Of a DNA stretch of 30,062 bases, positions 15,259 through 22,918 are shown in pieces; position 1 is the first letter of the stretch, and each line of letters opens with the position of its first letter. Origin of the DNA: an uncultured Clostridium sp. (GTDB taxonomy: Bacteria > Bacillota > Clostridia > Lachnospirales > Lachnospiraceae); assembly GCA_937902905.1 (NCBI GenBank), contig CALELW010000229.1:1-30062 (forward strand), written 5' to 3'. The notes beneath the pieces were generated by a model, which made no database searches, was not told the origin of the DNA, and saw only the letters and a program-made list of their open reading frames with translations. The position numbers and the translations under genes are program-made.

Positions 15259-16011
15259 TTAATGCAAAATCTTTCCAAGAAAGCTTTTTAACCGCTCATT
15301 CTTTGGATTGTTAAAAAGTTCTGCCGGCGGTGCATCCTCCAAAATATATCCGCCATCCATGAAAATTACGCGGTCTGCAATCTCTTTGGCAAATCCCATC
15401 TCATGGGTAACAACAATCATTGTCATTCCCTGTTTTGCCAGATTTACCATTACTTTTAACACCTCTTCTACCATCTCCGGGTCAAGTGCTGATGTCGGCT
15501 CATCAAACAACATCACCTCCGGATTCATGGCAAGTGCACGGACAATCGCAATTCGCTGCTTCTGTCCACCGGAAAGCTGTCCCGGTTTTGCATCTTTTTT
15601 ATCTTCCAATCCAACTTTAATCAAAAGTTTATCGGCAATCTCTGCCGCTTCTTTTTTACTCACATGTTTTACCTGGCGAAGTGCCAGTTCGATATTACTT
15701 TCCACTGACAAATGCGGAAAAAGGTTAAAATGCTGAAACACCATACCAATCTGCTGTCTCACCTTTTCATGCTTAATTGATTTGCTCTTTTTCCCCGGCA
15801 GTGCAATCGGCTTTCCATGAAACTCGATGCTGCCTCCCTGTATCGTTTCAAGTGAAGTAATTGAGCGAAGCAAGGTACTTTTTCCGGAACCCGAAGGACC
15901 AATCAGTACAATCACTTCTCCTTTGCCTACGGAAACATTAATATCCTTTAATACCTCCAACTCGCCAAAGCTTTTTTTCACATTTTTTAGTTCTATGATT
16001 GGTGCTTCCAT
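15259..16011 (-). CDS. Polar amino-acid type ABC transporter ATPase
   Basis: The 250-residue protein is a complete ABC ATPase of the GlnQ/HisP type: Walker A GPSGSGKST (38-46), Q-loop MVFQHFNLFPHL, signature LSGGQ (146-150), Walker B MLFDEP (167-172), D-loop SALDP and switch His in VVTHEMG. It powers uptake together with the permease (18298-18969) and binding protein (19003-19851) of the same set, from which it is separated by three other genes. The start overlaps the 3' end of the desulfidase gene by 19 bases and has a strong AAAGGAGG site. Substrate probably relates to pyrimidines or their breakdown products, by context only. Confidence 0.93.
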   Translation of the reverse strand: MEAPIIELKNVKKSFGELEVLKDINVSVGKGEVIVLIGPSGSGKSTLLRSITSLETIQGGSIEFHGKPIALPGKKSKSIKHEKVRQQIGMVFQHFNLFPHLSVESNIELALRQVKHVSKKEAAEIADKLLIKVGLEDKKDAKPGQLSGGQKQRIAIVRALAMNPEVMLFDEPTSALDPEMVEEVLKVMVNLAKQGMTMIVVTHEMGFAKEIADRVIFMDGGYILEDAPPAELFNNPKNERLKSFLGKILH

Positions 16012-16592
16012 ACTGCGTCCTCCTTTCTCTTTTCCAGATATTGTTTTAATTTTTCACATATTGTTTCAATGGACACGGTCATATCTTCTAAGTCCAATCC
16101 GTAATTATAAGGTTTCTCTATTTGTCTTTCTTCCAATTCTTTTGCAAGTTCTTCGACAAATACACCTTTTCCATCTACAAATGTAGAACTCTCTCCCATA
16201 TCCATTGGAGTACCACCCCACCTCTCATCGAAGCAGGTTACATCGCATCCACAGGAGGGAGAACCATTAATCCAGAAAATTGCAACTACCTCATAGCCGG
16301 CATCATAATAACATTGAATATAGTCTGCCTGTTTTTCTGCCAGTTTTCTGCAATGCCTACGATATCCCGGTGTATCATACAAATTCTTTGTCGCTGACCA
16401 CCTTGTGATTCCGAGATAAAGAGTTTCTGGGCAATCCATCTGCATAATTCCAATATCATACTCCATCAGCAAATCAAGTATTGGTCTGCACGCTCCCGGA
16501 TAACGGGACAGTTCCTGCACTTTATTATTTCCATTTAACACACAACTGGAAACCAATGCTACCCGTTTACTCCTTGCATCTTCATTTCTCAC
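15993..16592 (-). CDS. TudS/DUF523-related putative [4Fe-4S] desulfidase
   Basis: About 199 residues. I place the start at a GTG eight bases downstream of AGGAGG. Three Cys in family context are visible: Cys17 in SSCVLN, Cys54 in MDCPE and Cys114 in GSPSCG. This three-Cys pattern, CPE and (G)SPSCG are hallmarks of the DUF523/TudS family. In TudS the three Cys hold a [4Fe-4S] cluster whose open iron takes sulfur from 2- or 4-thiouracil, giving uracil. The protein has further blocks (LYLGITRWSATKNLYDTPGY, WGGTPMDMG) that mark a subgroup distinct from short DUF523 proteins. Placement in a pyrimidine catabolic set makes a thiopyrimidine or related thiocarbonyl substrate plausible. The activity itself is inferred. 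Confidence 0.8.
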   Translation of the reverse strand: MRNEDARSKRVALVSSCVLNGNNKVQELSRYPGACRPILDLLMEYDIGIMQMDCPETLYLGITRWSATKNLYDTPGYRRHCRKLAEKQADYIQCYYDAGYEVVAIFWINGSPSCGCDVTCFDERWGGTPMDMGESSTFVDGKGVFVEELAKELEERQIEKPYNYGLDLEDMTVSIETICEKLKQYLEKRKEDAVWKHQS

Positions 16593-16604
16593 AGGCACCA
16601 CCTC

Positions 16605-17525
16605 CTAGTGAATAATCTCCCCTAAAAATACTAAAAGGGGAAGTGTTACAACCGACAAAATCGTCGTCATGCCAAAAATCTGTGAAGCATATTTATCGTC
16701 CTGTCCATACTGCATGGCTAACAACGTCGATGCAGTTGCCACCGGACAAGCCGCTACAAGAATTGTTGCCATAAGTGCCATGTGGTTTACACCGGTAAAA
16801 AGAAACATTGCCATCACCACAAGTGGCACAAAAAGCAGTTTCCAAAAAGAAATCTGATAAATTCTTCCATTCTTTAATGCCTTTATAAATCCCGACTGAG
16901 CAATCGTAACGCCCGAAACAATCATGGCAAGCGGTGTATTCATACTGCCAATATATTCAAGCGGTTTTAGAATCACCTGTGGGACTGGTATTCTTGCAAA
17001 AAAAACAATCATACCAAGAATGGTTGCCAGTATCGTCGGCGACAAAAGAACTTTTTTTACAAAATCAAATTCTCCGTCTTTACTCATCAGGTAAATACCG
17101 TGACTCCACATCAAAAGGTTAAATACCGTAATGTAAGCCGTTACATAAAATACCCCTTCGGAGCCGTAGACTGCCGATACTAACGGAATCCCGATAAAGG
17201 CGCAGTTCGAATAAATGCAGCAGTACCGTTCCAGTCCATATCTTTCATCTTTTTTTCGAAGAAAAAATCTTGAAGCTGCGATGAATAGCAAATGGGTAAT
17301 AACCGCAACACCAAACGCTTCCAATAGTCCGATTAACAGCGATTCTTTAAATTCAATGGTATACGCACAAAACATCAGTGCCGGATTGACAAATGAAATT
17401 ACAATCTTGGATAACTGCTTATTTGTCTCTTCCGAAATCCAGTGAATCCGGTACAAAAACACACCGCTCATAATGAGCAAAAACATCACGGTAATCTGAA
17501 ACAAAATACTGCTAAATGCATTCAT
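16605..17525 (-). CDS. AEC family membrane transporter
   Basis: The 306-residue protein has about ten hydrophobic segments in two five-helix halves and fits the auxin-efflux-carrier (AEC) family, whose bacterial members move carboxylates such as malonate or malate. Landmarks: IVISFVNPALMFCAYTIEF, CCIYSNCAFIGIPLVSAVYG, and the C-terminal repeat ACPVATASTLLAMQYGQDDKYAS. It lies eight bases after the TenA-like gene and twelve bases before the desulfidase gene, so it is an internal member of the set. A reasonable inference is export of an acidic end product such as 3-hydroxypropionate, or import of a related acid. The direction and substrate are not shown by the sequence. Confidence 0.88.
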   Translation of the reverse strand: MNAFSSILFQITVMFLLIMSGVFLYRIHWISEETNKQLSKIVISFVNPALMFCAYTIEFKESLLIGLLEAFGVAVITHLLFIAASRFFLRKKDERYGLERYCCIYSNCAFIGIPLVSAVYGSEGVFYVTAYITVFNLLMWSHGIYLMSKDGEFDFVKKVLLSPTILATILGMIVFFARIPVPQVILKPLEYIGSMNTPLAMIVSGVTIAQSGFIKALKNGRIYQISFWKLLFVPLVVMAMFLFTGVNHMALMATILVAACPVATASTLLAMQYGQDDKYASQIFGMTTILSVVTLPLLVFLGEIIH

Positions 17526-17533
17526 TTTCCACG

Positions 17534-18277
17534 CTACCCTTCAATCTCTTTTACATCCAGTTCAAATTTATAATTCGTAAATTTGTCCGGGAAGATTTCA
17601 TCCAATGGCCATGTTCTCATGTTGTAATACATATCCTGCCACTGAAGGATTTCATAGTTACAGCCAATGGCAAATACTTCCTGAAGTTTTGCAAGCTCAC
17701 GCTCACTTTTTCCTTCTGTCACTTTGTTTACGAGAGCAATTGCTCTTGCACAGTGGCTCTTGTACTCATCGGTAATATAAAACTCTAACCAGAAACGGTA
17801 CATATTATCTTCCGGCAAAGTACACTCCGGAACCAAATCCAGTCCAAAGAACATGTAAAGAATCGTACAAGGGAACAATGCCACAACCTGTGTTGCAAGG
17901 TCTCCTTCCCATGCTCTCGAACGCTCGAAGGAAGTGTAGGTCTGCTTGCCCGGAGCCATAATCGTTTTCTCCATCTCATCAATGCTGACACCGATTTTCT
18001 TTGCCCAGAAATCACGGTTCAAAATAACTTCATCATGCATTGTTTCTGTTAAAAGGTCATACCAGATTTTCATTTCCTCATAGCCGTTACATTTTGCAAA
18101 ACCAACTGCCCAGCATTTTGTAAACTCCATCAGGTAATTGTAATTCTGCTTAATCTGGAAGCGAAATCGATCGTCCGGCATTGTGCCATGTAAAATGTCC
18201 TGCATATGTGGTGTTTTTTCAATTACAGCCACCGTCTTCTTAATCATTGGTAATAAAGTCTCTTCATAAAATCCCAT
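17534..18277 (-). CDS. TenA/thiaminase II-like protein with altered pyrimidine pocket
   Basis: The 247-residue all-helical protein matches TenA, which hydrolyses thiamine or aminopyrimidines to hydroxymethylpyrimidine. Compared with B. subtilis TenA (from memory), the nucleophile Cys135 corresponds to Cys137 (ALFPCTILY) and Glu205 to Glu209 (CNYEILQW). Tyr47 corresponds to Tyr48, and Tyr163 probably to Tyr167 (EFYITDEY). The Asp44 that binds the pyrimidine ring is replaced by Asn45 (IKQNYNYL). Catalysis at the Cys is thus plausible but the ring recognised probably differs. No thiamine genes are nearby; neighbours handle uracil-type rings. It starts after AAAGGAGAG, 20 bases from the ABC permease gene. 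A role in salvaging or trimming a modified pyrimidine is inferred. Confidence 0.83.
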   Translation of the reverse strand: MGFYEETLLPMIKKTVAVIEKTPHMQDILHGTMPDDRFRFQIKQNYNYLMEFTKCWAVGFAKCNGYEEMKIWYDLLTETMHDEVILNRDFWAKKIGVSIDEMEKTIMAPGKQTYTSFERSRAWEGDLATQVVALFPCTILYMFFGLDLVPECTLPEDNMYRFWLEFYITDEYKSHCARAIALVNKVTEGKSERELAKLQEVFAIGCNYEILQWQDMYYNMRTWPLDEIFPDKFTNYKFELDVKEIEG

Positions 18278-18297
18278 TGTTTTTCTCTCCTTTCAAA

Positions 18298-18969
18298 TTA
18301 ACGTTTTACCATAAGTTTCTTTTCCATTTTGTCAATTGCATAAATAAATGGAAGTGTCACAACGAAAAAAATAATTGCGGCCGCCATAAGAGGGGTTGCA
18401 TTTGCCGTCATCGACTGCATGGAGCGCCCCTGTTTCAGGAGCTCCTCCACACCGATTACGGATACCTGCGCTGTATCTTTCAACAGCGATACAAATGAGT
18501 TTGCCAATGCCGGCAACGCCTGTTTTAATGCCTGCGGCAAGATGACAAAAAACATCATTTTCACATAATTCATACCAAGCGACTTCGCCGCTTCCTCCTG
18601 TCCGGCATCAATCGACTGAATACCGCCGCGGATAAACTCTGCTACATAGGAACCATTGTTTAACGTCAGGGCAAGGATTGCGGTTGTCCATCGGTCCATC
18701 TGAATCCCCAGATACGGAAAGGCAAAGAATAAAATGATAACCTGTACAAGCAATGGTGTTCCACGGAAAATATTGATATAAACACCTGCTAAGGTCCGCA
18801 GCCACCGCCGCTTTGATATCCTTGCCAATGCGGTGAAAAGTCCGACAATCAGGGATGTAATCATCGCAATCAACGTAAGAATCGCGGTATAACCAAGTCC
18901 GGACATCAGCCATTTCATCGACTGATTTAACACGGACATATTAAAGAAATTTTCAATTATTTTGTCCAT
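18298..18969 (-). CDS. Polar amino-acid type ABC transporter permease
   Basis: The 223-residue inner-membrane protein has about five transmembrane segments and the HisM/GlnP-type features: the FRGTPLLVQV block, LTLNNGSYVAEFIRGGIQSI, and the EAA coupling loop GQEEAAKSLGMNYVKMMFFVILPQAL that contacts the ATPase. It begins 33 bases after the binding-protein gene with a strong AAAGGAGG site. Only one permease gene is present, so the channel is presumably a homodimer driven by the ATPase at 15259-16011. Confidence 0.93.
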   Translation of the reverse strand: MDKIIENFFNMSVLNQSMKWLMSGLGYTAILTLIAMITSLIVGLFTALARISKRRWLRTLAGVYINIFRGTPLLVQVIILFFAFPYLGIQMDRWTTAILALTLNNGSYVAEFIRGGIQSIDAGQEEAAKSLGMNYVKMMFFVILPQALKQALPALANSFVSLLKDTAQVSVIGVEELLKQGRSMQSMTANATPLMAAAIIFFVVTLPFIYAIDKMEKKLMVKR

Positions 18970-19002
18970 ATTAACCTCCTTTCCGAGACGTCATTTTCTC
19001 AT

Positions 19003-19851
19003 TTACTGTGCTGCACTTCCGGTTGCCGCTCCGTTTTTACCGCCCGGCATAAAGTCTTTATTCGGGTCAGCACCAAACCACTTCTGATACAATTTGGCAT
19101 AGGTTCCATCGGAAACCAGTTCTTTCAATACCCCATTTACTTTGTTACAAAGTTCGGAGTCATCTTTGTTAAATGCGATACCGCACAAAATCGGGTCATC
19201 ATCAATAATATCCATAACATCAATCTTGTCATTAATCTTTGCCTGATACTGAATGTATGGACCATTGTTAATTACCGCTACCGTTCTGCCGGCTTCCAAA
19301 TCCATCAAAGCATCTGCCATTGTCTCATATTTCGTAAATTCTTTTTCCTGAATTTTAGATTCATTCTTACTTGCCCATGTCTCAGCAACCGTTCCGGTCT
19401 GAAGTCCGATGGTCTGGTCTTTCAAATCGGAAAGAGCATTGATACTGCTTCCGGCCTGTTTGGCAATACCGATTGTTTCATAAAAATATGGGTCTGTGAA
19501 AAGAACGGATTCTTTTCTCTCGTCTGTAATCTCCATATCCGCTACGATGGCATCAAACTTATCTGCCTGAATACCGGAAATCAAACCATCCCACGGATAG
19601 TGAACAAATTCTGCTTCATAACCTAATTTGTCACAGATTGCACTCCACAAATCAACGTCAAAACCAACCGGTTTTCCATCCTCATAAAATTCAAATGGTG
19701 CATAATCAACATTTGCTGCTGCCGTCAATTTTTTCTTACCCGAGTCGCTTGTCGAACTGCTTGTTTTTTGTTCGTCGCTGCTGCCACATCCGGTCACCAT
19801 ACCAACTACCATTACACATACAAGCATCATCGATAAAATTTTCTTCATCAT
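19003..19851 (-). CDS. ABC transporter solute-binding lipoprotein (SBP family 3)
   Basis: About 282 residues. Start is the ATG eight bases after AGGAG; a GTG three codons upstream overlaps that site. A hydrophobic leader ends in lipobox VTGC, so the protein is lipid-anchored outside the membrane. The family 3 fold is clear: NVDYAPFEFYEDGKPVGFDVDLW, the carboxylate-binding Arg in EITDERKESVLFTDPYFYE, and LKDQTIGLQTGTVAE. In many amino-acid binders the second lobe has an Asp that holds the alpha-amino group (DAVxxD); here that stretch is VAVINNGPY. A ligand with a carboxylate but without a typical alpha-amino group, such as a ureido acid or beta-alanine, is therefore possible. It follows preA by 60 bases. 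Confidence 0.92.
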   Translation of the reverse strand: MMKKILSMMLVCVMVVGMVTGCGSSDEQKTSSSTSDSGKKKLTAAANVDYAPFEFYEDGKPVGFDVDLWSAICDKLGYEAEFVHYPWDGLISGIQADKFDAIVADMEITDERKESVLFTDPYFYETIGIAKQAGSSINALSDLKDQTIGLQTGTVAETWASKNESKIQEKEFTKYETMADALMDLEAGRTVAVINNGPYIQYQAKINDKIDVMDIIDDDPILCGIAFNKDDSELCNKVNGVLKELVSDGTYAKLYQKWFGADPNKDFMPGGKNGAATGSAAQ

Positions 19852-19911
19852 AAGAATCACTCCTTTTCTTTCTCTTTTTCGTTGTCATCTATCTGTTTAA
19901 GCCTTATGGCG

Positions 19912-21114
19912 TTAAACCAATTGTTTACGCGCCTCCAGTCGAAACGCCTGCGCCGGACATACCAGTTTACACAAATGGCAGCCAACACATTTATCCGGAA
20001 GAATTTCCGGGCTTCTATGAACCACATCCCATTCGATGGCCTGATGACCACCATCCATACAGGACATATAACACCGTCCGCATCCAATGCAGCGGTCCCT
20101 GTCAATAGACACCGGAACAATTGTCTTGCGGTCAAGTTCATCCGCTTTTACTACATGGGATAAACCGGCACCGACAAGGTCGGAAAGTTTTTCGATTCCC
20201 TTCTCCTCCATGTAAAGAGACAAGCCGGAAATCATATCCTTAATAATGGAATATCCATACTGCATAACAGCTGTTGTTACCTGCACATTTTCACAGCCAA
20301 GCAGGATAAAATCCAGTGCATCCTTCCACGTCTCAATGCCACCCATACCGCTGACTGGCACACCCTGTAGTTCTTTGCAGACGAAGAGGTCATGGATAAA
20401 TCGTAAAGCAATTGGCTTCACTGCTTTTCCACTGTAACCGGACACACAGCTTTTGCCGTCAACCACCGGTTTTGGTGCGAGATTTTCCATATCAAAACCA
20501 GTTAAACTTTTAATCGTATTGATTGTTGCCAGTCCATCCGCACCGCCTTCCATTGCAGCGATTCCTGCCGGTTCCATATGTCCGACGTTCGGCGTGAGTT
20601 TTGCAAGGAACGGAAGTTTTGTCGACTCTCTGACTACCTTGCAGAACTGTTTTACGAGTTCCGGATTTTCACCGACATCGCTTCCCATCGTTGAGAGAAT
20701 CATCTGCGGACAGGAGAAGTTACACTCGATAAAATCAACGCCTGCTTCTTCGGAAAGTTTTGCTAAAAGCGCCCAGTCTTCTTCGCTCTCTCCCATGATG
20801 GAAGATGCCACGATTTTTTCCGGATAATTTTCCTTGAGTTTTGCCATAAATTCCATGTTTGTCTTCAAGTCATAATCTGAATTCATTTCCAGATTCTTAA
20901 GTCCGACAAAATTGGTGCTTTCCTTTCTCGTCACATCAAACCGAGGAGAAGTTTCTTCCGGCACCCACGTAGCAACCGACTTAAATACAACGCCGCCCCA
21001 TCCCTCTTCAAAGGCTCTGGCAACCATTTCATAGTTGCTTCCCACAACAGAAGATGAAAGGAAAAATGGGTTCTCACAAGGAATTCCTAAAAAATCAATG
21101 TTCAAATTACTCAT
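19912..21114 (-). CDS. preA: Dihydropyrimidine dehydrogenase catalytic subunit PreA
   Basis: The 400-residue protein reduces uracil or thymine to the dihydro form. An FMN-binding TIM barrel (about 1-310) with NPFFLSSSVVGSNYEM, IECNFSCPQM (130-138), KLTPNVG, TINTIKS and VSGMGGIETW is followed by two 4Fe-4S motifs at Cys342/345/348/352 and Cys376/379/382/386. This equals domains IV and V of mammalian dihydropyrimidine dehydrogenase. The active-site loop (STMGSDVGENPELV) has no Cys where the mammalian enzyme has its acid Cys; E. coli PreA, as I recall it, is the same. The start is the ATG with GGAGGAGAGG just upstream, overlapping the preceding Fe-S gene by eight bases. An in-frame ATG 14 codons upstream has no ribosome site. 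Confidence 0.94.
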   Translation of the reverse strand: MSNLNIDFLGIPCENPFFLSSSVVGSNYEMVARAFEEGWGGVVFKSVATWVPEETSPRFDVTRKESTNFVGLKNLEMNSDYDLKTNMEFMAKLKENYPEKIVASSIMGESEEDWALLAKLSEEAGVDFIECNFSCPQMILSTMGSDVGENPELVKQFCKVVRESTKLPFLAKLTPNVGHMEPAGIAAMEGGADGLATINTIKSLTGFDMENLAPKPVVDGKSCVSGYSGKAVKPIALRFIHDLFVCKELQGVPVSGMGGIETWKDALDFILLGCENVQVTTAVMQYGYSIIKDMISGLSLYMEEKGIEKLSDLVGAGLSHVVKADELDRKTIVPVSIDRDRCIGCGRCYMSCMDGGHQAIEWDVVHRSPEILPDKCVGCHLCKLVCPAQAFRLEARKQLV

Positions 21115-21433
21115 ACGCCTCTCCTCCTTTCTCTGCTGCCGCAGCCAGATATTCATGAATTTCTTTTACAGCAACCGCCGTATCTAATTTGCCACGGATA
21201 CATGCCCTCTCACAGTAACGTCCCTCACACTGGTTGATGCAGGCAAGTGACACGCCTTTATCTTTTACCTGTTTTACTGCACCTCTCTCATTTTCAAAAT
21301 GAAGGGATTTAATAAAATCTGCCGGTGCGCATTTATTCGGACAAGCTTTGCTGCACGGAGCGTCGTAACACAACAGACAGCGCTCTGCTTCATTTATCAC
21401 CCGTTCTTTTCTTAGTACCGGTATTGCATTCAT
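21107..21433 (-). CDS. Stand-alone N-terminal Fe-S domain of PreT type
   Basis: This 108-residue protein corresponds to only the first domain of PreT/GltD-like flavoproteins (domain I of dihydropyrimidine dehydrogenase). Cys19, Cys22, Cys27 and Cys31 lie in CLLCYDAPCSKACP; Cys35 is extra; Cys65, Cys69, Cys74 and Cys78 lie in CINQCEGRYCERAC. These would bind two 4Fe-4S clusters. The FAD and NAD(P)H domains that normally follow (about 300 residues in E. coli PreT) are missing, and the next gene, preA, starts within the last codons. The start codon overlaps the dihydropyrimidinase stop (ATGA), so the three proteins are translationally coupled. It probably serves as an electron-relay subunit of PreA fed by ferredoxin or another flavoprotein. 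This is not a decayed gene: the frame ends cleanly and is tightly packed. Confidence 0.88.
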   Translation of the reverse strand: MNAIPVLRKERVINEAERCLLCYDAPCSKACPNKCAPADFIKSLHFENERGAVKQVKDKGVSLACINQCEGRYCERACIRGKLDTAVAVKEIHEYLAAAAEKGGEAYE

Positions 21434-22815
21434 TTCAATCCCTCCTTAAATATAGAACTTTTCTTTCTCTTTAAATATCTGCCGTCTCCGGCGTGTCCAA
21501 GAAATGTATCACCGTCGGTAATTATTTTTCCTCTGGCAATTGTTTTCTCAATCCGTCCGGATGTCGTAACGCCTTCCCAAATGGTATATTCTGCTTTGGT
21601 ATGCATATTGTCTGCCGTAACCGTCACCTTGCCCTCCGGATTGAAAATCACCAAATCTGCATCTTTTCCCGGTTCAATACTTCCCTTTGTTTCACAGCCA
21701 AAATATTTTGCCGGATGATAACAGCACATCCTGACTACATCCGAATATGACAACTCGCCATTCACCGCCATCGAAAGCATGTACGGATATCGGTTTTCAA
21801 CACCCATGCAGCCGTTTGGAATCTTGCGGAAATCATCTTTTCCAAGTGCTTTCTGCTCTAATGTAAATGGACAATGATCGGTTGCCATCACATCAATGAC
21901 GCCACGCTTTACGCCCTCACGGAGCGCCAAACGACTCTCTTCCCCTTTCATCGGAGGTGAGCAGACAAACTTCTCGGCATCTGCCCTTTTATAAACATCC
22001 GAGGTAAATTCCAAATACTGAGGACACGTTTCTGCCAAAACCGGTATTCCTTTTTCCTTTGCCCTCTTCACTTCCTCGTAACCTTCTGCATTTGCCAGAT
22101 GTACGATATATACCGGTGCATTCATCTTCTCGGCAAAATAAACAATTGTTTTATCCGCCTGTGCTTCTACCATTTCATCACGGCTTAAGTAGTGATACCA
22201 TGGGGATGTGTGTCCTTCCTCGGCATATTTTTTTCTGCGGTACTCCAACAGAGGATTATTTTCTGCATGGACACAAATCAGAAGATTTTCTTCTTTTCCG
22301 TAAGCAAGGATTTCACAAAGTCCTGCCTCGTCCATCATCATATTGTCTTCCCGGTAGGTGGTGTATACCTTAAAACTGGTTACGCCATCATTTATCGCTT
22401 CTTTCATTTCCTGTTTTGTCGTTTCATTCCAATTCGTGATACCAAAGTGGAATGCATAATCAATGCAGGCTTTTTTCTCTGCCGACTGTTTATCCCTCAG
22501 ATACCGGTCGTGAAGCGATTCTCCTTTTATCTGATTCAAATAATTGAACACCGTTGTCGTGCCGCCAAATGCTGCTGCCACCGTGCCGTCGTAATAATCA
22601 TCTGCACTTGTTGTTCCGTTAAACGGAAGTTCAAGGTGCGTATGCACGTCAACCGCTCCCGGCAAAACAAGTTTTCCTTTGGCATCTATGACCGTGCCTT
22701 CCGGCTCGATGTCTTTTGCAATCGCTGTAATCACCCCGTCCACCACTTTTACATCTGCCTGATACATACTGTATGGTGTTACGATGGTTCCTTCTTTTAT
22801 AACCATTACGTCCAT
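21430..22815 (-). CDS. hydA: Dihydropyrimidinase / D-hydantoinase
   Basis: About 461 residues, the family's usual length, starting at the ATG five bases after GGAGG; upstream in-frame ATGs lie in a terminator-like hairpin. The cyclic amidohydrolase opens dihydrouracil to N-carbamoyl-beta-alanine, or hydantoins to carbamoyl amino acids. Binuclear metal ligands are complete: His58 and His60 (DVHTHLELPF), Lys149 to be carbamylated (TSFKVYTTYR), His183 (CVHAENN), His239 (IVHLANAEG) and Asp313 (ATDHCPF). Tyr154 corresponds to the transition-state Tyr of the family. It is followed with a four-base overlap by the PreT-type Fe-S protein and preA, which favours the pyrimidine role over hydantoin use. 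Confidence 0.94.
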   Translation of the reverse strand: MDVMVIKEGTIVTPYSMYQADVKVVDGVITAIAKDIEPEGTVIDAKGKLVLPGAVDVHTHLELPFNGTTSADDYYDGTVAAAFGGTTTVFNYLNQIKGESLHDRYLRDKQSAEKKACIDYAFHFGITNWNETTKQEMKEAINDGVTSFKVYTTYREDNMMMDEAGLCEILAYGKEENLLICVHAENNPLLEYRRKKYAEEGHTSPWYHYLSRDEMVEAQADKTIVYFAEKMNAPVYIVHLANAEGYEEVKRAKEKGIPVLAETCPQYLEFTSDVYKRADAEKFVCSPPMKGEESRLALREGVKRGVIDVMATDHCPFTLEQKALGKDDFRKIPNGCMGVENRYPYMLSMAVNGELSYSDVVRMCCYHPAKYFGCETKGSIEPGKDADLVIFNPEGKVTVTADNMHTKAEYTIWEGVTTSGRIEKTIARGKIITDGDTFLGHAGDGRYLKRKKSSIFKEGLK

Positions 22816-22845
22816 ATCTGCCTCCGTTTCCAAAGCTTTCGCTCT

Positions 22846-22896
22846 AAAAAAAATAACGCAGCAACGGCTTTTCTCATTCAGCGCCATTGCTGCGTT
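22846..22896 (-). terminator. Intrinsic-terminator-like hairpin inside the operon
   Basis: On the minus strand, a 14-bp stem (AACGCAGCAATGGC pairing with GCCGTTGCTGCGTT, one imperfect position as G-U) with a 14-nt loop is followed within two bases by eight T. Arms are at 22883-22896 and 22855-22868, with the U run at 22846-22853. It lies after the alcohol dehydrogenase stop and 31 bases before the dihydropyrimidinase start. No promoter is visible between hairpin and start codon, so full termination would leave the downstream genes unread. Partial termination or regulated readthrough is likely. Confidence 0.75.
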
Positions 22897-22918
22897 TCAT
22901 ACTTTGTTTCTCTGTGGT

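Noticed and set aside
21107..21433. The short PreT-type gene considered as a decayed pseudogene
   Set aside because: It has both complete Cys motifs, a strong ribosome site, and coupled overlaps on both ends; no remnant of FAD or NAD-binding domains is found downstream.
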